Source of the DNA: Pseudarthrobacter oxydans
GTDB taxonomy: Bacteria; Actinomycetota; Actinomycetes; Actinomycetales; Micrococcaceae
Assembly: GCF_034258515.1 (NCBI RefSeq)
Contig: NZ_CP139438.1
Coordinates: forward strand, 4,278,001-4,342,000
Direction of reading: 5' to 3'
DNA length: 64,000 nt
The translations under genes were made by a program, and so were the position numbers. Under the pieces are notes generated by a model. It was not told the DNA's origin, made no database searches, and saw only the letters and a program-made list of their open reading frames with translations. Below are positions 8,986 through 15,909 of this stretch, piece by piece. The stretch's first letter is position 1; each line of letters opens with the position of its first letter.

Positions 8986-9768
8986 CTAGGCGGTCACGCC
9001 GAAGCCATCCAGGGCACGGACCCAGCCGCTGATGGTCTCGGCCGCCGTTCCGGGGGCGGTGTGCTGCAAAACGTGGCCTTGTCCCGGGATTTCAGCCATT
9101 GTGCCCTGCTGCGCAATGGCGGCGAGGCGTTCGCACCAGGGGCGGCGCGCAATGGGATCCTTGGCGCCGCGAAGGACCAGGACGGGCTGGCTGACGGCGG
9201 CCAGCCTTTCCTCCATGGGGTAGTCCATCATTACCGGAAGTTCCGTGAGGTACCAGCGCGGTCCCGCCCTGAAGTAGTCGCTGAACACGAGGGCGTTCGA
9301 TGTCAGGCTCTCCCGCAGGAGTGCATCGCGGGTAAGGGCCAGCGCCTGCCTGGTGACGGTCTTCCTGGGGGAATCCACCACCGGCCCCATCAGGACGGCA
9401 CCGGCCGCCCTGGCAGGTTCCCGGAGCGCCAGTTCCACTGCGAACTGCGTGCCCATGGAATGACCCACAACCACATAGCTGGAAACGCCGGAGTCAGCCA
9501 GGACAGCGCCCACGAACTCCGCAAAATCATCGATCTGGAGCTGGCGGGGCGGCCTCGAAGCCTTGCCGAAGCCCGGGAGGTCGAACGTATAGACGTCCGC
9601 CTCCTCGGCCAGCTCAAGATGGAGCCGGGCCAGGTAACGGTGCGAAACTCCGATGCCGTGCAGCAGGACGTAGGCAGGCCGGTTTGGGGCTCCCGCGGGG
9701 AGGACTGAGGCGTACAGCCTGCCCCGGAGTCCGCCCGCTTCCACGTCCCGGCCGCCAGTAAGTTCCAT
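8986..9768 (-). CDS. Alpha/beta-fold hydrolase
   Basis: A 260-residue hydrolase. The nucleophile elbow is VVGHSMGTQ with Ser104; the oxyanion HG motif is LLHGIGVSHRY (about 35-45); the acid is likely the Asp of RGAKDPIARR and the base the His of IPGQGHVLQ, giving a complete Ser-Asp-His triad. There is no signal peptide, so it acts in the cytoplasm. The family covers esterases, lactonases, haloperoxidase-like enzymes and C-C hydrolases; the sequence does not decide among them. It stands alone, convergent with ptsI and divergent from the HTH gene at 9817, with 48 bases between starts. Confidence 0.88.
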   Translation of the reverse strand: MELTGGRDVEAGGLRGRLYASVLPAGAPNRPAYVLLHGIGVSHRYLARLHLELAEEADVYTFDLPGFGKASRPPRQLQIDDFAEFVGAVLADSGVSSYVVVGHSMGTQFAVELALREPARAAGAVLMGPVVDSPRKTVTRQALALTRDALLRESLTSNALVFSDYFRAGPRWYLTELPVMMDYPMEERLAAVSQPVLVLRGAKDPIARRPWCERLAAIAQQGTMAEIPGQGHVLQHTAPGTAAETISGWVRALDGFGVTA

Positions 9769-9816
9769 TTGCCGAGCTTACCCCCGGGGCGGGGTGGCCG
9801 CCGGTAGGCTGGGTGC

Positions 9817-10224
9817 ATGGCACTGATAGCTCCCCGGGTAACTGGCGCCCTCCCGTCGGAGGATGCTGAGAAGCTGGGCCGGGCGCTTGCGGGCAGCGAT
9901 GACATCACCGTCTTCGTGGACGGCACGGTCCATCGGCTGCCGCCACTGGCGAGGGACGCCGTCGTCGACCTCCTGCACCGCTTCAGCCGCGGCGAAGCGG
10001 TGACCGTCAGCAGCGTGGAGGACATGCTCACCACGTCCAAGGCAGCCGAGCTGGCGGGTATTTCCCACACGTACCTCCGCAACATGACGGACCGCGGGGA
10101 GATCCCGGTGGAATATCGCGGCACCCACCGGCGGATACCGCGGGCCGCCGTCATGGCCTGGCTGGAGGGGCAGAAGAAGTCCGAACAGGGCGACGACGCG
10201 GAGGGTCCCGGGAAGGACGCCTAG
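9817..10224 (+). CDS. Excisionase/MerR-like HTH DNA-binding protein
   Basis: A 135-residue protein whose residues 70-118 (LTTSKAAELAGISHTYLRNM, then TDRGEIPVEYRGTHRRIPR) form a winged HTH of the excisionase/HTH_17 type. The first 65 residues are a separate region with no motif I recognise. In actinobacteria this architecture is common as the antitoxin half of PIN-domain toxin pairs, but no PIN gene follows: the next gene is convergent after 12 bases. It may be an orphan antitoxin or a small regulator. The C-terminal tail is charged and probably disordered. Confidence 0.75.
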   Translation: MALIAPRVTGALPSEDAEKLGRALAGSDDITVFVDGTVHRLPPLARDAVVDLLHRFSRGEAVTVSSVEDMLTTSKAAELAGISHTYLRNMTDRGEIPVEYRGTHRRIPRAAVMAWLEGQKKSEQGDDAEGPGKDA

Positions 10225-10236
10225 GTTCTGCCCGCC

Positions 10237-11457
10237 CTAGATCCGTGGCCGGCCCGCCCAGCGTCGCATCTTCAACGCTGCATGGAGCTCCAGGCGGGGC
10301 ATCCCCTTGAGCGGATCAACGCCGAGCAGCTGGCGGATCCGGCCCAGCCGGTTGTAGATGCTGCTGCGGTGCAGGTGGAGCTTGGTGGCCACGTCCTGGA
10401 CGGAGCCGTCGTTGTCGTAGAGAAGTTCCAGGACCGGCAGAAGCTCCCCGTTGCGGTCCTGGTCCTCAAGCATGCGGAAGTAGACCGAACCCGAGTCAGC
10501 CCAGGCACTCGCGCCTCCCCCCGCGGACGCAAGCAGCTGGTAGACGCCCGTGGCCCTGCAGTCCACGAGTTCCCCGAGCTGCGGGTCCACGGCGGCAGCC
10601 TGGGCCGCCAGCTTGGATTGGCGGTACGCCGCGGCGAGCTCACGCGGCCGGCCGAAGCCCTCGCTGATGCCCAGAATGATGCGCTGCACCGGACGGCCGG
10701 AGCGCTTGGCAAGCTCCAGCTGGTAGTGGACCAGCACCTGGGCGTGGTTGGCCCGGCCGGACAATTCGCGGAACAGCACGACGCAATGGGTGTCCGTGCC
10801 GGCGCTGAACAGGGCAGCGTCGACGCCGATGGTCGCCTGGAGCGCGGCAGAGCGGTGGATGAGGGTGGAGGCGATGGGGTCGGATCCGCCGGACCAGCCA
10901 TCGGCGTCGAGCACTGTCACCACCTGCCAGGGACCGCGGCCCTGGATTTCCTTCCAGCCTGCAATGGCGGCCACGGCGTTTGGCTCGCCGGCGCAGGCGG
11001 CCAGGAACTCCCGCTCACGCCCCCGCCGGAATTCAGACTCGGCCGTGTTCGAATCGAGCAGGAGCCCGGAAAGCGTTTCAAGCTCGTGGTTGACGGCCGG
11101 CAACTGGGTGAGGATCGCCGTCGGATTTTCATCGGCGGAGTCCTGCTGCACCCACAGGTACCCCACCCGGAAGCCGCGCACCATCAGCGGTACGCACACC
11201 CGGCCCAGCATGCCCAGGTCCTGGTTGGCCGGCACCACCACCGGACGGACGGCGGTGGCGATGCCGTGCGAGAGCTGCCAGGCGCTGACGTCGGCCGGGA
11301 CTTTCTTGCTCAGCAGGAAGTTGACCCGCACCCGGTCCGCGTGGGACTGGTTGGAGCTGTAAGCCAGCAGCACCCCGTCCAGGTCCTCCAGTGACAGGCC
11401 ACGGCCCAACTTCTGAGCCACCTGTTCAACCAGCTGTTCCACACCCTGCTGCTGCAT
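10237..11457 (-). CDS. PucR/CdaR-family transcriptional regulator, AdeR-like
   Basis: A 406-residue regulator. The C-terminal PucR-type HTH is visible in LLYDNDGSVQDVATKLHLHR, then SSIYNRLGRIRQLLG (about 345-385). A central GGDEF-like domain and an N-terminal sensory domain precede it. It is divergent from alanine dehydrogenase across 233 bases. In Bacillus subtilis the ald activator AdeR belongs to this same PucR family, so I infer that this protein senses alanine or a related amine and activates ald. Mycobacteria use an Lrp-type AldR instead, so this is a different wiring for an actinobacterium. The ATG at 11457 is the only good start near the family N-terminus. Confidence 0.85.
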   Translation of the reverse strand: MQQQGVEQLVEQVAQKLGRGLSLEDLDGVLLAYSSNQSHADRVRVNFLLSKKVPADVSAWQLSHGIATAVRPVVVPANQDLGMLGRVCVPLMVRGFRVGYLWVQQDSADENPTAILTQLPAVNHELETLSGLLLDSNTAESEFRRGREREFLAACAGEPNAVAAIAGWKEIQGRGPWQVVTVLDADGWSGGSDPIASTLIHRSAALQATIGVDAALFSAGTDTHCVVLFRELSGRANHAQVLVHYQLELAKRSGRPVQRIILGISEGFGRPRELAAAYRQSKLAAQAAAVDPQLGELVDCRATGVYQLLASAGGGASAWADSGSVYFRMLEDQDRNGELLPVLELLYDNDGSVQDVATKLHLHRSSIYNRLGRIRQLLGVDPLKGMPRLELHAALKMRRWAGRPRI

Positions 11458-11690
11458 GGGCCAACATTACTGCCTGGGCAGCCTCCGGGACGAACGGACA
11501 CGAGGCGACACCTGCCGCCCCACGGCTCGACAAATGTCCAGCTGATAGGAGGAAAATTCCCGGAAATACGCGGTTTCTTCGCTAGCCGCTGCTTGGTCTC
11601 GTGTCGGCTGGCTCACAACCGGATTTATCGTTGATATACGAAATCCTTCCGCACTTTCCGGCTTATCAAGCCGAGAACCTGGAGCCCACG
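11458..11690. promoter_or_regulatory. Divergent control region between the PucR-type regulator and ald
   Basis: This 233-base region must carry both promoters. On the plus strand GATATACG (11633-11640) is a plausible -10 for ald, about 51 bases before its ATG, but no good -35 is visible. AGGAGGAAAA near 11547 looks like a ribosome site but no open frame follows it. No strong palindrome was found. Confidence 0.35.
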
Positions 11691-12809
11691 ATGATCATCG
11701 GCGTCCCCAAAGAAATCAAGAACAACGAGTTCCGGGTGGCCATCACCGCCGCCGGCGTCCACGAGTTCCGCACCCATGGACACACGATCCTGGTGGAGCG
11801 CGGGGCGGGACTCGGTTCGGGCATCACCGATGAGGAATACGCCATTGCCGGTGCCGAGATCGTCAATGAGGCTGACGACGTCTGGGCCCGCGCCGACATG
11901 GTCATGAAGGTCAAGGAGCCCATCAAGGCCGAGTACCACCGCTTCCGCAAGGGCCTGATCCTCTTCACCTACCTCCACCTCGCCGCGGAGCCCGAACTCA
12001 CCCGCGAGCTCATCAACTCCGGCGTCACCGCCATCGCCTACGAAACCGTCCAGGAAGGCCGCAGCCTGCCACTCCTGGCGCCCATGTCCGAGGTAGCCGG
12101 CCGCCTCTCCGTCCAGGTGGGCGCCTCCTCACTGATGGCCCCCGCCGGCGGAAAGGGCGTCTTGCTGGGCGGCGTCCCCGGCGTCCGCCCCGCCAAGGTG
12201 GTCGTGTTGGGTGCAGGTGTTGCAGGCACCAATGCAGCGGCCATGGCCCTGGGCCTCGGCGCCGACGTGACCATCATGGATATCGACATCCACCGCCTCC
12301 GCGAGCTGGATGCCCAATACCAGGGCCGGCTCAAGACGGTGGCATCCAACAAGTATGAGATCGAAAAGTCAGTGGTGGACGCTGACCTGGTGATCGGCTC
12401 GGTCCTGATCCCCGGCGCCAAGGCCCCCAAGCTGGTGACCAACGATCTGGTGGCCCGCATGAAGCCGGGCTCGGTCCTGGTGGATATCGCCGTGGATCAG
12501 GGCGGCTGCTTCGAGGACACCCGCCCCACCACGCACCAGGAACCCACGTACAAGGTGCACAACACCATCTTCTACTGCGTGGCCAACATGCCCGGCGCCG
12601 TGCCGAATACCTCCACGTACGCCCTGACCAACGTCACCCTGCGCTACGCGGTGGCCCTCGCCAACCTGGGCGTCAAAGCAGCGTTCGACCGCGACCCCGC
12701 CCTGGCCGCGGGCCTGAACATCGCCGCCGGCCACGTGGCACACCACTCCGTGTCCGAGGCACACAACCTGCCGCTCGTCGCCGACTGGCACGAACTGGTT
12801 TCGGCTTAA
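11691..12809 (+). CDS. ald: Alanine dehydrogenase
   Basis: A 372-residue enzyme (EC 1.4.1.1) that interconverts L-alanine and pyruvate + NH4+ with NAD+. The N-terminus [20 protein letters not shown] is diagnostic, the nucleotide site is [20 protein letters not shown] with a downstream Asp (IMDIDIHRL), and [25 protein letters not shown] and [18 protein letters not shown] are family signatures. Length matches the usual 370. The ATG at 11691 (GGAG 8 bases upstream) is chosen over an upstream in-frame ATG at 11601 because homologues begin at MIIG. It is monocistronic, divergent from the PucR-type regulator, and followed by a hairpin repeat. Confidence 0.97.
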   Translation: MIIGVPKEIKNNEFRVAITAAGVHEFRTHGHTILVERGAGLGSGITDEEYAIAGAEIVNEADDVWARADMVMKVKEPIKAEYHRFRKGLILFTYLHLAAEPELTRELINSGVTAIAYETVQEGRSLPLLAPMSEVAGRLSVQVGASSLMAPAGGKGVLLGGVPGVRPAKVVVLGAGVAGTNAAAMALGLGADVTIMDIDIHRLRELDAQYQGRLKTVASNKYEIEKSVVDADLVIGSVLIPGAKAPKLVTNDLVARMKPGSVLVDIAVDQGGCFEDTRPTTHQEPTYKVHNTIFYCVANMPGAVPNTSTYALTNVTLRYAVALANLGVKAAFDRDPALAAGLNIAAGHVAHHSVSEAHNLPLVADWHELVSA

Positions 12810-12815
12810 GTAGTC

Positions 12816-12877
12816 CATCGATTGCTCCGTACGCGTCGTTTTGAACCCCCTGAACGACACTTACGGAGCAATCGATG
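12816..12877. repeat. Palindromic repeat family B, copy 1 (terminator position)
   Basis: A 15-bp outer stem (CATCGATTGCTCCGT, 12816-12830, with 12863-12877) encloses an inner GTCGTT/AACGAC pair (12835-12840, 12853-12858). It fills the gap between the convergent genes ald and the Gfo/Idh gene. The core is shared with 49862-49909 while the outer arms differ yet still pair. Confidence 0.75.
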
Positions 12878-12878
12878 C

Positions 12879-13943
12879 TTAATGCGCGAGCTTTCGTGCT
12901 TCTTCTATTAGTTTGAGGGCCTCGACGGCGTCTTCCGGCTTCACCGGAAGGGGCAGGGCTGATGCCGTGCCGCCGTCGAGGATCTTGTCCGCGAGGATCC
13001 GGTAGAACTCGGGGTAGGCGCCGCGTTCGGTGGGCAGGGGGTCGAGGTGGCCATCGCGGCCCAGCAGTCCTGCCCACTCCGGAGCCTCCTCGCCGTACTC
13101 GGCGTCCAACGGGCTGCCGCCCGCGGCAATGTACGGCTCCTGCGGGTCTACGCCTTTCTTGGTGAATCCGCCAACGGAACCCAGCACCCGGAACCTCGGT
13201 CCCTGCTGGGCGCACATCATGTTCATGGTCAGGTGGCTCAAAACACCGCATTCGTGCCGAAGTACCAGGAACACGTCGTCGTCCGCCCGCTCGTCCGACC
13301 TGCGTGCCTTCAACTCTGCGTGGACCACGGAGGCCGGGCCAAAGAGCTGGAGTGCCTGGTCGATCAGGTGGCTGCCTAGATCGAACAAGGTACCGCCGCC
13401 CTCCGCCGCCGTGGCACGCGCCTTCCAGGCCTTCGCGATGGCCGGGGACCACCGCTCGAAGCGGGACTCGAACCGCGTGACCTTGCCCAGCGCGTCAGCC
13501 GACAGGAGTTTTTGCACCGTCAGGAAGTCGCCGTCCCACCGCCGGTTCTGGAACACCGTCAGGACCCGCCCCAGCTCCCCTGCCAGCGTGATCAACTCCC
13601 GGCCTTGTCCACTGGTCACGGCGAACGGCTTGTCCACCACAACATCCAGGCCTGCCTCCAAGGCAGCCTTGGCCAGCGGGTAGTGGGTGGCAGGCGGCGT
13701 TCCCAGGACCACGAGGTCCACTTCGTCCGCGCGGGCAAGGACCGCATGGCCGTCCGGCACTGTCCTCACCCCCGGATACCGGGCGGTTGCCGCGGCGTCC
13801 CTTCCGGCGTTGGAGGTGGCAATGAGGTCCAGCGAAAAACGGGGGTCCGCCGCTATCAGGGGAGCGTGGAACACACTTCCCGAAAGCCCGAAACCCACGA
13901 CGGCGGTACGGATGGTGCGCTGCGAAGCTGGGTCCCCGGTCAT
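12879..13943 (-). CDS. Gfo/Idh/MocA family oxidoreductase
   Basis: A 354-residue NAD(P)-dependent oxidoreductase. The N-terminal Rossmann motif is AVVGFGLSGSVFHAPLI, and the family's Lys-Pro motif appears as VVVDKPFAVTSGQG (about 105-118). The C-terminal domain includes DLGSHLIDQALQLFGP, a conserved substrate-domain motif. These enzymes usually oxidise or reduce hydroxyl groups of sugars, inositols or biliverdin-like compounds; the substrate here is unknown. Its closest general likeness is the YdgJ/YvaA type oxidoreductases (GSVFHAP). It is monocistronic; its stop lies directly beside the family B hairpin and its start beside the tandem repeat. Confidence 0.9.
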   Translation of the reverse strand: MTGDPASQRTIRTAVVGFGLSGSVFHAPLIAADPRFSLDLIATSNAGRDAAATARYPGVRTVPDGHAVLARADEVDLVVLGTPPATHYPLAKAALEAGLDVVVDKPFAVTSGQGRELITLAGELGRVLTVFQNRRWDGDFLTVQKLLSADALGKVTRFESRFERWSPAIAKAWKARATAAEGGGTLFDLGSHLIDQALQLFGPASVVHAELKARRSDERADDDVFLVLRHECGVLSHLTMNMMCAQQGPRFRVLGSVGGFTKKGVDPQEPYIAAGGSPLDAEYGEEAPEWAGLLGRDGHLDPLPTERGAYPEFYRILADKILDGGTASALPLPVKPEDAVEALKLIEEARKLAH

Positions 13944-13998
13944 ATTCCTACGCTACTCCCGCAGGCCTGGATGCGAGACGCCGAAATGGGGGCCTTAG

Positions 13999-14080
13999 GT
14001 GAGAGAGCATTCCAAAGAAACCCACGTTAAGTGAGAGAGCATTCCAAAGAAACCCACGTTAAGTGAGAGAGCGTTGAGGG
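13999..14080. repeat. 32-base tandem repeat, copy 2 (two identical units plus a partial)
   Basis: Units begin at 13999, 14031 and 14063, each with GTGAGAGAGC; the first two are identical over all 32 bases (GTGAGAGAGCATTCC, then AAAGAAACCCACGTTAA) and the third diverges after GTGAGAGAGCGTT. The period and the GAGAG...GAAA...CCC layout match 3081-3160. It lies between the Gfo/Idh start and the terminator of the oligopeptide operon. Confidence 0.9.
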
Positions 14081-14092
14081 TTCGGGCAGACG

Positions 14093-14136
14093 GCGAAGGC
14101 CGGCACCCCCTGTCCCCAGGGAGTGCCGGCCTTCGC
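14093..14136 (-). terminator. Terminator of the oligopeptide ABC operon
   Basis: GCGAAGGCCGGCAC (14093-14106) pairs perfectly with 14123-14136 around a 16-base loop, 17 bases past the stop of the binding-protein gene on the minus strand. No long T-run follows. Confidence 0.65.
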
Positions 14137-14153
14137 TACAGAGCGGGTGGGGT

Positions 14154-15857
14154 CTACTTCTTTTCCCAGCCGATGGCGGTCCAGTCCGGAACCTGGGACA
14201 GGCTGCGGAACAGGGACGGGCCGTAGTTGGCCAGGCCGGTACGGACGAAGGAGATCTGCGGGCCGTTCATGACCACGCCCATGGAGAAGTACTTCGCCAT
14301 GTGCTCCTTCTCCACCTCCATGGCCGCCTTGTTGCGCTCGGCGTTGTCCTCGATGGAAGCCAGGTCGGCAATCTTCTTGTCCAGTTCGGCGTCGCCCAAC
14401 TGGTTCTCGTTGGTCTTGGAGTCGTAGTACTGCTTGACGGCTTCAGTGGCGTCCGCGCTGACGGTGTAGCCGGAAACGCTCATATCGAACTCCCGGGAAC
14501 CCAGCACCTTGCCGAAATCGGCAGAAGCCCGCTGGTCGATTCCAACATCCATGCCGCCGGCCTGCAGCTGCTTCTGCAGGGTCTGGGTGAAGGCAAGGGT
14601 GGTGGGGTCGTCACCGAAGTTGCTGATCTTGAAGGCGGCAGGCTTTCCGTCCTTTTCCATGATGCCGTTTGCATTCGCGGTGTAGCCGGCGTCGGTCAGT
14701 ACCTTCTTGGCGGCGTCCGGACCGGTTTCCTTCACGGGGTAGTTGTCCTGGTAGTACTCGGAGAAGGGCAGCAGCATCATGGAGCCGGAGCTGGGCTCTT
14801 CCCAGTTAAGGCCGTTGAAGCGGACCTTCCGGAGGGCTTCGCGGTCAACGGCGGCGAATATCGCCTCGCGGACAGCCACGTCGGTGATGCGCTGGGCGTT
14901 GAGGTTCATGCCACCGGCGAACAGGCGCTGGCCGCGGCGGACCTCGGAGTCCTTGGTGCCGTCAAGCTGCTTGTAGAGGGAGATGGTGTTGGCAGACATG
15001 GCGTCGATCTCGCCGTTCTTGAAGGCTGCGATCTGGGCGCTGGTTTCCAGCTGTCGGAACACGACACTCTCCAACACCGGCTTGTTGCCCCACCACTTCT
15101 CGTTGGGCACCAGGGATACCGTCTTTGCGGCGGCGTCGTACTGGTCCACCTTGAAGGGCCCTGCCATCCATTCAGGGTGCAGTTCGCCGTTGAAGCCCTC
15201 GTTGAAGATTTCGGGGCTGTTCACGGCCGGATGGATCAGTCCGGTGAAGAGGGAGTCCAGGGGGTAGACCGGCCGGCTCGTCTTGACGATGACTTCCTTG
15301 TCATTGCTGCCGGCCTCCACGGATTCAACGAACTCGTAGTTTCCTGAGCTGACAATGTCGTAACCGGCGTCCGGGCTCTTGAGGATGTTCCAGGTGTTCT
15401 GGAAGGCCTTGACGTCAATCGGCGTGCCGTCGTTGTACGCGGCCTTCTCATTGACCGTGATGGTAATGGTCTGCTTGCCGTCTTCTACCTTGTTTTCCAC
15501 GGACTCGCAGAAGTCCTTGTTCGGAGTCACTTTTCCGTCGAAGGCAATGTCCCAGCATCCCCAGGTTCCCGCCTGGTCGATGGGACGGTGCAGCGCGGTG
15601 TTGTCCGCGCTGTTGCCGTTGTTGGAGAACCCATTGAAGTCCGGGCCGATGTTGCCCAGCGGAAGGGTGACCTTGCCGCCCTGTTTAAGATCGGCCGCAG
15701 GCTTCTCATTGATGCTGATGAGCTTGGACAGGTCGCTGCCTGCCTCCTGGCCCTTGGCCGTTTCCGGCCCGGTGGACCCGCCACCGCCGCCGCAGGCAGT
15801 CAGCGCCAGAGCTGCGGCAATTGCCGCCGCTCCGCCGATCCTGTTCAGATTCCTCAT
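14154..15857 (-). CDS. ABC transporter substrate-binding lipoprotein (oligopeptide/dipeptide type, family 5)
   Basis: A 567-residue extracellular lipoprotein. The signal peptide has a lipobox at LALTACGGGG (Cys about residue 22), followed by a Gly/Ser/Thr linker. Family 5 binding-protein features include AYNDGTPIDVKAFQNTWNIL, VREAIFAAVDREALRKVRFN and LTDAGYTANANGIMEKDGK. It captures peptides (or another solute such as a nickel chelate or glycoside) and delivers them to the permeases encoded upstream. The ATG at 15857 is chosen because GAAGGGAA sits 5 bases upstream and the signal peptide starts there; upstream codons are arginine-rich and not credible. It is the last gene of the operon, 52 bases after the ATPase gene. 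Confidence 0.92.
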   Translation of the reverse strand: MRNLNRIGGAAAIAAALALTACGGGGGSTGPETAKGQEAGSDLSKLISINEKPAADLKQGGKVTLPLGNIGPDFNGFSNNGNSADNTALHRPIDQAGTWGCWDIAFDGKVTPNKDFCESVENKVEDGKQTITITVNEKAAYNDGTPIDVKAFQNTWNILKSPDAGYDIVSSGNYEFVESVEAGSNDKEVIVKTSRPVYPLDSLFTGLIHPAVNSPEIFNEGFNGELHPEWMAGPFKVDQYDAAAKTVSLVPNEKWWGNKPVLESVVFRQLETSAQIAAFKNGEIDAMSANTISLYKQLDGTKDSEVRRGQRLFAGGMNLNAQRITDVAVREAIFAAVDREALRKVRFNGLNWEEPSSGSMMLLPFSEYYQDNYPVKETGPDAAKKVLTDAGYTANANGIMEKDGKPAAFKISNFGDDPTTLAFTQTLQKQLQAGGMDVGIDQRASADFGKVLGSREFDMSVSGYTVSADATEAVKQYYDSKTNENQLGDAELDKKIADLASIEDNAERNKAAMEVEKEHMAKYFSMGVVMNGPQISFVRTGLANYGPSLFRSLSQVPDWTAIGWEKK

Positions 15858-15909
15858 GGTGTTCCCTTCGTTGGTGCGAGTGGTGGTGCTGGTGATGGGC
15901 CGGTAAAAC

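Noticed and set aside
10282..11394. 370-codon open frame opposite the PucR-type regulator
   Set aside because: It mirrors the codon pattern of the regulator and contains no recognisable motif.
11547..11600. Strong ribosome-site-like AGGAGGAAAA before ald as a leader peptide gene
   Set aside because: No credible short frame with a start at the right distance follows it.
13999..14080. Tandem 32-base units as a CRISPR array
   Set aside because: The units are contiguous with no unique spacers, and there are no cas genes.
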